A stretch of DNA of 64,000 nucleotides from Bacteroidota bacterium (GTDB lineage Bacteria; Bacteroidota; Bacteroidia; Flavobacteriales; Flavobacteriaceae). Numbering within the stretch: position 1 is the first letter of the stretch; every line of letters starts with the position of its first letter. Below, piece by piece: positions 8,878-17,970 of the stretch. Made by a program: the position numbers and the translations under genes. The notes beneath the pieces were generated by a model. The model ran no database searches, was not told the origin of the DNA, and worked only from the letters and a program-made list of their open reading frames with translations. The stretch spans positions 124,001 to 188,000 of the forward strand of contig JAJRRO010000092.1 in NCBI GenBank assembly GCA_024279425.1, read 5' to 3'.

Positions 8878-8939
8878 AACTAACTAACTCAAAAAATTAC
8901 TAACTCAAATAAATCGGTTTAAGAATCTTTATTTCCTCT

Positions 8940-8961
8940 AATCTTTGATTGATCAAAGATT
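8940..8961. repeat. Inverted repeat downstream of the DUF4197 gene
   Basis: Perfect arms AATCTTTGAT (8940-8949) and ATCAAAGATT (8952-8961) around TG. No T-run follows on either strand. It could be an mRNA 3' hairpin of the DUF4197 gene or an operator. Confidence 0.4.
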
Positions 8962-9043
8962 GACAATATGTTAAATTCAACTTTTTCTTATAACGAATTT
9001 TCAATGGTTTTATTGCGTCTGTTGATGTAAATTTATTCTGATT

Positions 9044-9751
9044 TCAATCCTGCAAAGTAAAAACCTTCCTCAAAAGATCGGAGGTCCTGGAAGACACTTT
9101 ATTTCGAATTTCTTTTTCCTCAATAGAAATCATAGTATACACCCCTTTTAATGCCTCATTGGTTACATAGTCAGTGAGATTGGGATTGACCTTTTTTACC
9201 AGTGGAATGCTATTGTACCGAGTTATAAGATTGTTCCAAATTGCATCCGCCCTCACTTTTTCGAACGAACTTCTTATAATTGGATTGAATTTTGCGTAAA
9301 GTGCAGTCTGGGTTTTATTCGATAGGTACCGGGTTGCAGCATCATCATTACCCAAGAGTATATTTTTGGCACCAACAAAGGTAATTTCCTTTACAGCATC
9401 AATGAAGATCGGGGTGGCTTCGCCTACAGCAGTTTCGGCAGCCCTATTAAGAATTCGAAGGCCTTCATCTGCCATTTTCCCCAATCCAATATCCCTAAGG
9501 GTCTTATCCACTTTCCTAAGTTCTTCAGGAAGCAATATCTTCACTAAAGCGTTGTTATAAAAACCGTCTGTTGCTGTAAGTTTACTTACCTGTTTGTCTA
9601 TGCCGATATTCAAGGCTTCCCGTAACCCTTGGCCAATTTCTAAATTGGTGACGCCCATTCCCACTTGGGGTAATTGATTTACAATTTGTTGAAGTTCACC
9701 ACAGGCCAAAAGTTGAATGAGTACGATGACTAAAAGTACTTTCTTTTTCAT
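9044..9751 (-). CDS. DUF4197 lipoprotein
   Basis: 235 residues: signal sequence with lipobox L-L-A-C (C17), then a mostly helical body. The pattern G-L-R-E-A-L-N-I-G-I-D-K-Q-V near 42-55 and the late L-T-D-Y-V-T-N-E-A-L-K-G-V-Y are typical of DUF4197, a family of unknown function common in Proteobacteria and Bacteroidota. Predicted to sit on a membrane facing the periplasm. It lies between a + strand terminator and purU on the same strand, 35 bp from the purU stop. Confidence 0.8.
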   Translation of the reverse strand: MKKKVLLVIVLIQLLACGELQQIVNQLPQVGMGVTNLEIGQGLREALNIGIDKQVSKLTATDGFYNNALVKILLPEELRKVDKTLRDIGLGKMADEGLRILNRAAETAVGEATPIFIDAVKEITFVGAKNILLGNDDAATRYLSNKTQTALYAKFNPIIRSSFEKVRADAIWNNLITRYNSIPLVKKVNPNLTDYVTNEALKGVYTMISIEEKEIRNKVSSRTSDLLRKVFTLQD

Positions 9752-9786
9752 TGTTTAGTACATTGATTTGTTCCTAATAGTTTAAA

Positions 9787-10638
9787 TCAGGAGAATATTA
9801 CGGTTTTATTGTTATAGACCATTGTCTTTCTTTGTATATGCAGGTTAACTGCCCTTGAGAGTACAATTTTCTCCAAATCCCTACCTTTTAAAATAAAATC
9901 TTTTATGGTATGGGAATGTGATACTGTAGTTACATCCTGCTCTATAATAGGTCCTGCGTCGAGTTCTTCGGTTACGTAGTGACTTGTTGCCCCAATTATC
10001 TTGACCCCTCTTTCAAAGGCCGCGTGATAGGGCTTAGCTCCAGCGAAAGCTGGCAAAAACGAATGATGTATATTGATGATTTTATTTGGAAATTCCGCGA
10101 TTAAGGAAGGAGTGATAATTTGCATGTATCGGGCCAAAACAATAAAGTCTACATTATGACTCTTTAATAGCGCCAACTGTTGAATTCTCCCTTCTTCTTT
10201 TAAATCTTTGGTGAACGGAATGTGGTAAAATGGAATGTCGAATTGATTTACAATATCCTCTAAATCTCTATGGTTACTAATGACAAACGGAATTTCCGCC
10301 TTAAGTTCCTCAGATTTGAACCGACTTAATAAATCGTAAAGACAGTGATTATATTTAGAAACGAAAATAGCCATTTTGGGCTTTACATCGTCCTGGTGTA
10401 AACTCCATTTCATTTGATAGAAATCTGCCAATTTTGTCTGGAACTCTTCCTTAAAACTGTCGATGTGTAGTGAACCTGTTTTGAAATCACTTTCAAGTCG
10501 CATAAAAAACACATCTGCCTCCTTATCAACGTGTTGGTCAAGATAAACTATGTTTCCGCCTTTGGAGTGAATAAAACTGGTGATTGCACTAATAATCCCG
10601 GATTCGTCTCGGCAATGAATTAAAATGGTTGTTTTCAA
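9787..10638 (-). CDS. purU: Formyltetrahydrofolate deformylase
   Basis: About 283 residues. PurU hydrolyses 10-formyl-THF to THF and formate, balancing one-carbon units for purine synthesis. An N-terminal ACT domain (about 1-80, R-D-E-S-G-I-I-S-A-I) precedes the formyltransferase domain with N-I-H-H-S-F-L-P-A-F near 215 and the D-A-G-P-I-I-E-Q-D loop. The frame is open to a TTG at 10659, but that codon lies inside a TAATTTTG -7 box, so the TTG at 10638 (M-K-T-T-I-L-I-H-C) is the better start. Confidence 0.92.
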   Translation of the reverse strand: MKTTILIHCRDESGIISAITSFIHSKGGNIVYLDQHVDKEADVFFMRLESDFKTGSLHIDSFKEEFQTKLADFYQMKWSLHQDDVKPKMAIFVSKYNHCLYDLLSRFKSEELKAEIPFVISNHRDLEDIVNQFDIPFYHIPFTKDLKEEGRIQQLALLKSHNVDFIVLARYMQIITPSLIAEFPNKIINIHHSFLPAFAGAKPYHAAFERGVKIIGATSHYVTEELDAGPIIEQDVTTVSHSHTIKDFILKGRDLEKIVLSRAVNLHIQRKTMVYNNKTVIFS

Positions 10639-10656
10639 AGTGGTTGTTTTACATTC

Positions 10657-10664
10657 CAAAATTA
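10657..10664 (-). promoter_or_regulatory. -7 promoter box TAATTTTG of purU
   Basis: Exact TAnnTTTG match on the minus strand. It overlaps the upstream alternative TTG codon of purU and so rules that start out, placing the start at 10638. Confidence 0.5.
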
Positions 10665-10741
10665 GGATATATAACGCATCAAACCATTAAAATAGTGTTG
10701 GTTTTTTTAAGAACGATAAGGTAGGTGAAAAACAAATCGGT

Positions 10742-11155
10742 CTAGTTGAAGGATATGTTTCCCTTATTAGGAAGGGAACCTGTCCATTTTTTAAAAGATT
10801 TTCGAAAACTTCTTATTTCTTTTCGTAGCAAGTTGAGATATTCCTTTTCTTTCACCCCATCTTTCTCTAAACCAGTGCAATACGAATTTATGTTCTGTAT
10901 CATGATATTTATGTATGATACATTTTTAATTCTTTCGTCATTGGAAACGGTGAATTCGGTCTGTGCAATTTTTTGAGGAATTAAAATGGCATCTGTCAGC
11001 AAAGAATCAGCAATAATATCCCTTAGACTGTTCGATTTATAAAGTTTTAATAAATCCTTGTTGAAGGTGACATAAGAAGCAATCTCCCTGCTCATTTTGC
11101 AAAGTTCCAAAGCCTTCCTATACACAGGAACCGATCTTAAATTTTTGTGAGACAT
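10742..11155 (-). CDS. Hypothetical helical protein, S23-like
   Basis: 137 residues from ATG 11155 (a TTG at 11173 would add six). The sequence is nearly all amphipathic helix, with V-Y-R-K-A-L-E-L-C-K-M-S-R-E-I at 10-25 resembling the first helix of four-helix-bundle 'S23' proteins. No signal peptide, no catalytic motif. The basic C-terminus includes K-S-F-K-K-W. The assignment to the four-helix group is weak. It is divergent from the Lrp-type regulator. Confidence 0.5.
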   Translation of the reverse strand: MSHKNLRSVPVYRKALELCKMSREIASYVTFNKDLLKLYKSNSLRDIIADSLLTDAILIPQKIAQTEFTVSNDERIKNVSYINIMIQNINSYCTGLEKDGVKEKEYLNLLRKEIRSFRKSFKKWTGSLPNKGNISFN

Positions 11156-11242
11156 TAATTTTCTTAATCGCAATTTTGATACTATAAAGTTACTTTCGAA
11201 ATTTAAAAGACGGCTTTGGATTTAAAAGCAAAATATTATTTT

Positions 11243-11250
11243 TACCTTTG
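11243..11250 (+). promoter_or_regulatory. -7 promoter box TACCTTTG of the Lrp-type gene
   Basis: TAnnTTTG match. The most upstream in-frame TTG (11248) lies inside it, so translation should begin at the TTG at 11278. Confidence 0.45.
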
Positions 11251-11277
11251 ATTATTAATTATATAATTCATAAAGTT

Positions 11278-11721
11278 TTGAATACAAACATTGATGATTT
11301 GAATTGGAACATATTACGCTGTCTTCAGGAAAATGCGAGAGAATCATTTGCAAGTATAGGACGAAAAGTTGGCCTAACGCCCCCAGCGGTTGCAGAACGA
11401 GTTAGAAAGCTTGAGGATTTGGGGGTGGTTCAAGGTTATAGGGCCATGGTTTCCCATACTCTTACTGGACATCAGCTAAAAGCAATTATAACTTTACGTG
11501 CATTTATGGGAAAATTAAAACCCTTTTTGGCAACGGTTAAAAGTTTTAAAGAGGTTGTTAATTGCTATCGGGTTACCGGAAATGAAAATATTGTTATGGA
11601 AGTAGTGCTCAAAGATCAATTTCATTTGGAGCGGTTTATTGATAAATTGATACAATATGGTGAGGCAAGGACACACATAATTCTTTCCGATGTTATATCT
11701 GGAGGAGTGATAGGGAAATAA
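11278..11721 (+). CDS. Lrp/AsnC family transcriptional regulator
   Basis: 147 residues from TTG 11278. The N-terminal winged helix-turn-helix reads L-D-D... then N-I-L-R-C-L-Q-E-N-A-R, S-I-G-R-K-V-G-L-T-P-P-A-V and R-V-R-K-L-E-D-L-G-V, the standard AsnC recognition helix order. The C-terminal half is a RAM/AsnC ligand domain ending I-L-S-D-V-I-S-G. Such proteins form octamers and sense amino acids. No nearby target is obvious. Upstream, a TACCTTTG box supports the start chosen. Confidence 0.88.
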   Translation: MNTNIDDLNWNILRCLQENARESFASIGRKVGLTPPAVAERVRKLEDLGVVQGYRAMVSHTLTGHQLKAIITLRAFMGKLKPFLATVKSFKEVVNCYRVTGNENIVMEVVLKDQFHLERFIDKLIQYGEARTHIILSDVISGGVIGK

Positions 11722-11997
11722 ATGTCACATTGCAAATTGGACTATTCCAATATTTGTAAGGTATATTCGCCACGCAGTATTCAATTATTGATTTGCCCCT
11801 ATGCAGGGCAGGGCGATTATTGGAAGATAATATTCCAGATTGACAAGACAATGAAAGGGCATTCAACAACAATGACATCAAGTTACGCATTCAGAAGGAA
11901 TTGAAATCAGTAGTATTGAGAATAAATATTTTTAAAGTGACCATATTTGTATCTTTGATAGGTTCATTTTGGCGAGATTTTTGATGTATTCATCCGT

Positions 11998-13410
11998 ATG
12001 AAGAAATTATTAGTTTTACTTACATTTGGCATTGCCTTTTTTTCCACAGCACAACAATTTACTTTTAAAAAAGGGGCTATTGTAGATAGTGTCAGCGTAA
12101 AAGACACAGTTTCAGAAAGTTTTGCTTTATTTCTTCCCAGTAGTTTTGAACCTGCAAAAAAGTGGCCCATAATCTTTGTTTTTGATATGCATGGGAGGGG
12201 CAGGCAAGCCCTTAGTATGTTAGTGCGGGCTGCGGAGAAGAACAAATACATCCTTGCGGCTTCAAACAATGTCAATGATAGTCTCTCATTGACTGAAAAT
12301 GTATTGGTTTCCAGAAGAATGTTCAATACCGTAGTTTCGCTATTTCCTATCCAAAAAGATAGAGTGTATACTGCGGGATTTTCGGGGGGGGCGAGAATAG
12401 CATCGGTAATCCCGACTTTCATAAGTCAAGTGAAAGGTGTGATATCTTGTGGTTCGCCTGTTGCGAATATTGATGTGTTGTCTAGTAAAAAACCAGTGCA
12501 TTTTATTAGTATCGTTGGTGTTGAGGATTTCAACTATCCCCGTGTACTCAGCGTTAAAAAAAGATTGGACGTGTTAAAATTTCCCAATCAAATTTTGATT
12601 TTCAATGGGGGTAGCAAATGGCCACCATCACCTTATCTCTCTAAGGCTATGGAATATTTTGACTTGGAGGCGATGGCCAAGAATATAATACCCAAGGATT
12701 CGGTGTTAATAGTTAGGTCGTATAATGAAAGCATGCTGGCAATAAACAATCTAGTTTCCGAAAATAAATCAGTGATCGCTTATAAAATACTTGATGAAAT
12801 TGTTGGAATATATAAACCTTTTCAAAAAGTTGATTATCTAAATGAAAGTATCAAGACCTTAAAAAGAAGCACTACTTATAAATCCCAAAACAGAAACCAA
12901 AATGCGATTTTTTTTAAAGAATCGCTCATTAAGGAGGACTACGACTATTATTTGGAAGAAGATATTCTAACCAATAATTATAATAACCTTGGTTGGTGGA
13001 ATTATCAAATGGGAGAATTAAAAAAACACAAAAAAAGCTCGAATGCCTTTCAAAGACAAATGGGAATAAGGCTTGAGGGTTACCTAAATGCCTTGATTGA
13101 TGATAATTTAGATTTGATTGGACTTAATGAGCCAATAGATGAGGAATCCTTGAATTTTCTTTGGATGCTCAAGACTATTATATCTCCTAAGGATTTTTCC
13201 AATTATCTAAAAGTCATATCATTAAATGCCAAAGTAGAGGACTATAGCACGGCATTGTTTTACCTTGAGGAACTTCTGAAGAATGGGTACAAAAATATCG
13301 ATGAACTTTATACTTTGGAAAACACGGCTCTTTTAAGAATTACTCCGGAATTCAATGCTTTGGTAGCCAAATATCTAAAAGAGTCACGTTACATGATTAT
13401 TGAAGAATAA
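11998..13410 (+). CDS. Exported alpha/beta hydrolase with long C-terminal extension
   Basis: 470 residues with a signal peptide (1-18, F-F-S-T-A-Q). The first half is an alpha/beta hydrolase: W-P-I-I-F-V-F-D-M-H-G-R-G (56-68) and the nucleophile elbow G-F-S-G-G with S129. The second half (about 240-470) is helical, TPR-like in spacing, with no motif I recognise. It is probably a periplasmic esterase or peptidase-like protein. Its 3' end overlaps the convergent DJ-1-like gene by 14 bp. Confidence 0.72.
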   Translation: MKKLLVLLTFGIAFFSTAQQFTFKKGAIVDSVSVKDTVSESFALFLPSSFEPAKKWPIIFVFDMHGRGRQALSMLVRAAEKNKYILAASNNVNDSLSLTENVLVSRRMFNTVVSLFPIQKDRVYTAGFSGGARIASVIPTFISQVKGVISCGSPVANIDVLSSKKPVHFISIVGVEDFNYPRVLSVKKRLDVLKFPNQILIFNGGSKWPPSPYLSKAMEYFDLEAMAKNIIPKDSVLIVRSYNESMLAINNLVSENKSVIAYKILDEIVGIYKPFQKVDYLNESIKTLKRSTTYKSQNRNQNAIFFKESLIKEDYDYYLEEDILTNNYNNLGWWNYQMGELKKHKKSSNAFQRQMGIRLEGYLNALIDDNLDLIGLNEPIDEESLNFLWMLKTIISPKDFSNYLKVISLNAKVEDYSTALFYLEELLKNGYKNIDELYTLENTALLRITPEFNALVAKYLKESRYMIIEE

Positions 13411-14161
13411 GACTTGGAACTTGTGTGATATTCCAATCTATTACTAAACCTTTTGCAATGGTTTCAGTAATTTTCTTACCATATAAAAGCTCGCATAAAT
13501 ATAAAGAGGCTTCAAAACTTTTGGCCCCTCCGACTGAAGTAATGTATTTGCCATCGTGAACAAATAGTACGCTGTCCTCAACCTGTAAAGACGGAAACAT
13601 TTTCCGGTATCGCGTAATATCGCTGGGGAAAGTGGTAGACACAATGTTATCCAAAACACCTGCTTTTGCCAATACGAAGGCCCCATCGCAATGAGAGGTC
13701 ATATAAAGAGCCATTTTGTCAACTCTTTTAATGAAATTCAACATGACCTCGTCTTTTAAGTCCGTATCCAAATGATGTTCAGCACTGGCTACAACCAAAA
13801 TATCAATCCGGGGAATGGAATCTTTGGTGTAATCAAAATCAGGTAATATACGAATACCTTCAAAAGTTGTAATTGGCTTTAAGGTATTTGCAACGGTAAA
13901 GGTATTCATGGCCTTGATTCCTTTTCTGAACTGGGTGTGCTGAAAAATATCAAAAGGAGCTGTAAATTCAGTATTGTAGGTGCCATCCATAATCAAGAAT
14001 GCGACATTGTACCGATTGGGCTCCAATTTTGGAATATATTTTTCTTTTTTTATGGTTGTATTTTGCTCCTTCTTGTTTGGACTGCAGCCGTATATCAGAA
14101 GAAAAAGTAAAATGAGCAGTATTTTGGACCTTATATAGGGTATGCTATGTTTTTTAAACAT
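13397..14161 (-). CDS. DJ-1/PfpI-family lipoprotein
   Basis: 254 residues. A signal sequence with lipobox I-Y-G-C (C26) precedes a DJ-1/PfpI (class I glutamine amidotransferase-like) domain. The acid is E65 in N-T-E-F-T-A-P-F and the nucleophile is C158 in T-S-H-C-D-G-A-F-V-L-A, followed by V-G-G-A-K-S-F-E. This pattern resembles the N-terminal domain of GlxA-type AraC regulators, but the DNA-binding part is absent and the protein is exported. The activity is unknown. Confidence 0.75.
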   Translation of the reverse strand: MFKKHSIPYIRSKILLILLFLLIYGCSPNKKEQNTTIKKEKYIPKLEPNRYNVAFLIMDGTYNTEFTAPFDIFQHTQFRKGIKAMNTFTVANTLKPITTFEGIRILPDFDYTKDSIPRIDILVVASAEHHLDTDLKDEVMLNFIKRVDKMALYMTSHCDGAFVLAKAGVLDNIVSTTFPSDITRYRKMFPSLQVEDSVLFVHDGKYITSVGGAKSFEASLYLCELLYGKKITETIAKGLVIDWNITQVPSLILQ

Positions 14162-14454
14162 GGTTTTTGAATGTTATAGGTAGCAAGATACCTAAAAAGC
14201 GCATATTGAAAATAGTAAACTATCAAGGATGTTACTCAAAACATATTGGTGGTTATCTCTGTGACTGTATAATATTGAAATACAAAAGCAAATAGACAAA
14301 GCTCTTTTGAATTTGATCAGCGAGAAGGATCCAATGTTTTTTTTGGTATGGCATTGGACTTTATAGACAGGGTGTCTGGTTATATATTTGTAAATTGACG
14401 CTTCCGATTTTTAGTATGACCTTCAATAAATCTGGCTAAAAATAGGATATATTG
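14162..14454. other. Intergenic region with no recognisable gene
   Basis: AT-rich stretch between divergent genes. A TATATTTG box occurs on the + strand near 14383, followed by no plausible start. A 30-codon open stretch (about 14290-14398) lacks a start codon and resembles nothing I know. Confidence 0.3.
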
Positions 14455-14462
14455 TATTTTTG
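14455..14462 (+). promoter_or_regulatory. -7 promoter box TATTTTTG of the DUF1684 gene
   Basis: TAnnTTTG match 19 bp before ATG 14482. It excludes the earlier in-frame ATG at 14452. Confidence 0.5.
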
Positions 14463-14481
14463 CCAAATAATACCATTTTTA

Positions 14482-15138
14482 ATGAAACGAATTGTTTTAA
14501 TAGTGTTTACTTTATTTGTTGGCTTTGGATGTCAACAGAAAAAGAAATATCATGATGAGATAAAAAATGGAATTGTTCCAATTCAGTTAGATTCATTACA
14601 AGGAATACTCGAGTTTCGGTCTAAATTAAATGAAGGGTTCAGGAATCCAGAAACCTCTCCTTTGCCTGATAGACATCGAAATGATTTTGAAGGCCTCAAT
14701 TTTTTTGAGCCCGACCTTAGTTATGTTGTCAAGGCCAAATTTGAATTAACACCTGAAGCATTACCTTTTTTGATGCCTACCACCACTGATCGAAGATCTG
14801 AAGAAGTAGTTTTTGGCATAGCCCATTTCAAGCTTAATGGTGTTTCGCATCAATTGGAAATATATCAAAACAAGGAACTCATGCTTAAAGAAGAATACAG
14901 AGATTATCTGTTCTTACCATTCACAGACAAAACCAATGGTGAGGAAACATATACCGGTGGGCGATATTTAGATTTGTCGATTCCCAAGGGAGATTCGATA
15001 ATCATTGATTTTAATAAAGCTTACAATCCGTATTGTGTATATAATAAAAAATATTCTTGTCCAATTGTACCCAGTGTCAATGCCCTTGATACCAAGATTT
15101 TAGCTGGAGTGAAGGATTTTAAAGTTGGTAAAAAATAA
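14482..15138 (+). CDS. DUF1684 lipoprotein
   Basis: 218 residues from ATG 14482. Signal sequence with lipobox G-F-G-C, then a beta-rich domain. Family marks are F-G-I-A-H-F-K-L-N-G, the L-F-L-P-F-T-D-K-T-N-G-E-E-T-Y-x-G-G-R-Y block, F-N-K-A-Y-N-P-Y-C and the C-terminal C-P-I-V-P-S-V-N-A-L followed by A-G-V-K. DUF1684 has no settled function. A strong bidirectional hairpin follows immediately. Confidence 0.85.
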   Translation: MKRIVLIVFTLFVGFGCQQKKKYHDEIKNGIVPIQLDSLQGILEFRSKLNEGFRNPETSPLPDRHRNDFEGLNFFEPDLSYVVKAKFELTPEALPFLMPTTTDRRSEEVVFGIAHFKLNGVSHQLEIYQNKELMLKEEYRDYLFLPFTDKTNGEETYTGGRYLDLSIPKGDSIIIDFNKAYNPYCVYNKKYSCPIVPSVNALDTKILAGVKDFKVGKK

Positions 15139-15166
15139 ATACCCTGACGATGTCGTCAGGGTATTT
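15137..15166. terminator. Bidirectional terminator
   Basis: Perfect 14-bp arms (15137-15150 and 15153-15166) around TG, starting within the stop codon of the DUF1684 gene. It lies between convergent genes and has A/T runs on both sides. Confidence 0.8.
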
Positions 15167-15198
15167 CTACTCAACAATTAATCTAATCGGTTTTTATA

Positions 15199-16209
15199 CT
15201 AGAACGAGTAAATCGCTGCTAACAAGAAAGAGGATAAACTTTTTGATGGGCCACCATCCATATCAAAGTATGGCTCAACATCACTACCCCAAGAATCTAA
15301 TCTAATCTCAGGCTTTATAGTTAAATTTTCAACGGTCAAACTACCGGTCAAAGTTGCTGCAAAAACACTTGGATCATCACCTGCCCCATCTGAATGAGTT
15401 GCGAAATATTCACCACGAAGCCCTAATGAAAAACTATCGCAAGTTGCCAATTGAGGGTAAAGAGCTACTCCTGAAAACCCTTCACCGTCATTGTCTGCAT
15501 AGGCCGCGTTGATGCCCAAGAAGAAATCATCGGACAAGTCAAATCCTCCAGTATAATCAATTTCATAGCCCAAGACTTCCCCACCATCATAATAGAAGTT
15601 GAAATATTGTCCTGAGAATCCTAGCTGTGCCCCAACCGAGTAAACACCAGTAAGGTTGTTATTGGTGTCGGTAACGTTCATTAATGCAAGCATTAAGCTG
15701 ACGTCCTCGGATAGGGAGAAATCAGCTTTTAAACCTACATGGGAAAAAGGACCACTTGAGAAAAGGTATGAGGTACTATAGTTGAAATTTCCAGCAGGTG
15801 AAATAACTTCATATCCCAGAAAAGTATTGAACCTACCCATTGTTAAGGTTGTTCCTTCAGACACATTCCAGTAGGCATACAATTGATTTAGATTGTAACC
15901 TCCAGTTGCAGCATCACCCCTTGGTCCATAAGTTAGGTCGGCAACAGCACCAGTTTTTTCGCCTTCATAGGAGGCGATGATATTAGCCATTCCCAAGGCG
16001 AATCCTAATTCATCTGCAAATGAAGTGCCGAAAGATTGTGGCTCGGTGTCAGAGGCACTTAAATTTGTTTGGTAGTACGCATCCACGGTACCGCTAATTG
16101 AAACTTTTTTTGATTCCTCTTCATCTTGGGCAAAAGTTACTGCCGACAGTAGCACAATGGCCAATAGAACTAAATTTTTTATGTAATTTGTATTTATAAT
16201 CGTTTTCAT
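15199..16209 (-). CDS. Outer-membrane porin-like barrel protein
   Basis: 336 residues: signal peptide (about 1-27, T-F-A-Q) and a beta-barrel pattern ending in an aromatic residue (A-A-I-Y-S-F), as required for outer-membrane insertion. The opening V-S-I-S-G-T-V-D-A-Y-Y fits 'BBP2/putative porin' proteins of Bacteroidota, which often lie beside amt. It is downstream of amt and PII on the same strand and may pass ammonium or small solutes; that link is inference from context. Confidence 0.8.
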   Translation of the reverse strand: MKTIINTNYIKNLVLLAIVLLSAVTFAQDEEESKKVSISGTVDAYYQTNLSASDTEPQSFGTSFADELGFALGMANIIASYEGEKTGAVADLTYGPRGDAATGGYNLNQLYAYWNVSEGTTLTMGRFNTFLGYEVISPAGNFNYSTSYLFSSGPFSHVGLKADFSLSEDVSLMLALMNVTDTNNNLTGVYSVGAQLGFSGQYFNFYYDGGEVLGYEIDYTGGFDLSDDFFLGINAAYADNDGEGFSGVALYPQLATCDSFSLGLRGEYFATHSDGAGDDPSVFAATLTGSLTVENLTIKPEIRLDSWGSDVEPYFDMDGGPSKSLSSFLLAAIYSF

Positions 16210-16288
16210 ACTTCAATAATTTGTATATCCTATTTTAAAGGATGTTAGCTATTTTTGATTTGAGAATTAATATTGAAAAGGGTTATTA

Positions 16289-16319
16289 ACGGAGCGTTCT
16301 GCCAAACGCTCCGTTTTTT
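16289..16319. terminator. Hairpin between amt and the porin gene
   Basis: Arms ACGGAGCGTT (16289-16298) and AACGCTCCGT (16305-16314). The T-run (16315-16319) is on the + strand, while the genes run on the minus strand, where only TTAATAA follows. It may be an mRNA 3' stabiliser or a leaky terminator after amt. Confidence 0.6.
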
Positions 16320-16331
16320 ATTTCCTGTTAT

Positions 16332-17582
16332 TTAATGCTGGTTCATTCTAAAGTCTGGATAAGCATCCATACCATGTTCATGAATATCAAGGCCTTCTAA
16401 TTCTTCCTCTTTTGGAACCCTAATACCCATTGTTTTCTTCAAGGTAAATATTATGATAAAAGCTGAAAGGCAACAGAAAACGGCAGCTGCTCCAACTCCT
16501 GTCAACTGATAGAAAAATTGATCCAAACCAGCCTTGTCACCAAATATCCCTACAGCTAAGGTTCCCCAGATACCACAGATAAGGTGAACGGTAACGGCAC
16601 CTACGGGATCATCTAACTTTATTCTATCTATAAATGCTACTCCAAAAACAATAATAACACCGGCGATTGACCCGATTGCTATGGCCTCTAAGGGAGACAT
16701 TAAATCTGCTCCGGCAGTAATACCTACAAGGCCTCCTAAAATACCATTAAGAAACATGGTCAAGTCAAAGTTCTTATATAGAAGGGTTGAGGTAATGAAA
16801 GCTGATACTCCACCCGCAGCAGCAGCCAAACAAGTTGTCACCAATACTAAGGATGTTAATGCTGGGTCTGCAGAGAGTACAGATCCTCCGTTAAATCCGA
16901 ACCAGCCCAACCATAATATTAAAACACCTGCAGCTGCAAGAGGAATATTATGTCCAGGTATCGCTTTGGGCTTTCCATCTTCACCAAATTTACCAATACG
17001 GGCTCCTAATAAATAAATGGCAACCAAGGCTCCCCATCCACCTACAGAGTGAACCAAGGTAGAACCTGCAAAATCATAGAATCCTGCATCATCACCGCCT
17101 AGTGTAGAAAGGAAGCCACCTCCCCATTGCCATGAGCCCACAATAGGGTATACCAAGCCTACATAGAAAACAACAAATATCATAAATGCCCCAAGTTTGA
17201 TTCTTTCTGCAACAGCGCCCGAAACGATGGTTGCTGCCGTGGCCGCGAACATTGCTTGGAATAGAAAATCTGTCCAATAGGTATACCCTTCGTTATAGGC
17301 CAGATCCAATGCGCCTTCCGCATTTATAGGGCCTTCAATGCCGAAACCTGCAAACCCTAAATAACCATTAAAGTCACCGGGGTACATTAAATTAAAGCCT
17401 CCTATATAGTACAATAATAATCCTGCACATATAATAAAGACGTTTTTGAATAATATATTGATTGTGTTTTTTTGTCTGGTAAGCCCTATTTCCAAAAATG
17501 CAAATCCCGTATGCATAAAGAAAACCAAGGCGGTACATACCATCATCCAAACGTTGTTCGTTGTTAATAATCCTGTATCCAT
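16332..17582 (-). CDS. amt: Ammonium transporter
   Basis: 416 residues with about eleven transmembrane helices, the Amt/MEP/Rh fold. Visible family marks are the pore segment F-F-M-H-T-G-F-A-F-L-E near 22-32, the D-F-A-G-S-T-L-V-H-S-V-G-G block with the first pore histidine near 178, and the later V-T-V-H-L-I-C-G-I-W-G-T-L block with the second. It brings NH3/NH4+ into the cell. The PII gene lies 27 bp upstream on the same strand, and the two are almost certainly one operon. Confidence 0.95.
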   Translation of the reverse strand: MDTGLLTTNNVWMMVCTALVFFMHTGFAFLEIGLTRQKNTINILFKNVFIICAGLLLYYIGGFNLMYPGDFNGYLGFAGFGIEGPINAEGALDLAYNEGYTYWTDFLFQAMFAATAATIVSGAVAERIKLGAFMIFVVFYVGLVYPIVGSWQWGGGFLSTLGGDDAGFYDFAGSTLVHSVGGWGALVAIYLLGARIGKFGEDGKPKAIPGHNIPLAAAGVLILWLGWFGFNGGSVLSADPALTSLVLVTTCLAAAAGGVSAFITSTLLYKNFDLTMFLNGILGGLVGITAGADLMSPLEAIAIGSIAGVIIVFGVAFIDRIKLDDPVGAVTVHLICGIWGTLAVGIFGDKAGLDQFFYQLTGVGAAAVFCCLSAFIIIFTLKKTMGIRVPKEEELEGLDIHEHGMDAYPDFRMNQH

Positions 17583-17609
17583 TTTATAAAAGTTTAGTTG
17601 TTTTAAAAT

Positions 17610-17948
17610 TTAGTTTATTCCGGCATGACCGTTTTCCTTTGTTCGTATTCTATAGGCTTCCAAAATTTCGGAAACAAATATTTTTCCATCCCCTACATTG
17701 CCGGTGTAAGCTGATTCAAGAATTGTTTCTACCGTTCTTTCCAAAAACTCATCCGACACCACTATTGTGAGATATCTTCTTTGGATATCAGAAGTGCTAT
17801 AGGAGATGCCTCGGTACACATGACCTTGTTTTTCGTTTCCTACTCCGGTAACATCCCAGTAACTAAAAAAGTTCACCTCTATTTCATGCAACGCCTTTTT
17901 GACATCGTCAAACTTGGATTTTCTAATAATTGCTTCGATTTGTTTCAT
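17610..17948 (-). CDS. glnK: P-II family nitrogen regulatory protein
   Basis: 112 residues, the standard PII length. PII proteins sense ATP/ADP and 2-oxoglutarate and plug Amt when nitrogen is ample. The N-terminal M-K-Q-I-E-A-I-I-R-K-S-K-F-D-D and the C-terminal G-N-V-G-D-G-K-I-F-V-S and Y-R-I-R-T are diagnostic. The T-loop (V-T-G-V-G-N-E-K-Q-G-H-V-Y-R-G) is one residue shorter than in E. coli GlnB, but keeps a tyrosine at 45 before R-G. Its place ahead of amt supports the GlnK role. Confidence 0.93.
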   Translation of the reverse strand: MKQIEAIIRKSKFDDVKKALHEIEVNFFSYWDVTGVGNEKQGHVYRGISYSTSDIQRRYLTIVVSDEFLERTVETILESAYTGNVGDGKIFVSEILEAYRIRTKENGHAGIN

Positions 17949-17970
17949 AATTGTGTTATTTAGTATGGGT

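Noticed and set aside
11722-11904. 60-codon frame directly after the Lrp-type gene
   Set aside because: Composition is random, no family or signal is visible, and it has no start signal other than the ATG next to the previous stop.
14290-14398. Possible gene remnant before the DUF1684 gene
   Set aside because: No start codon and no similarity I can support.
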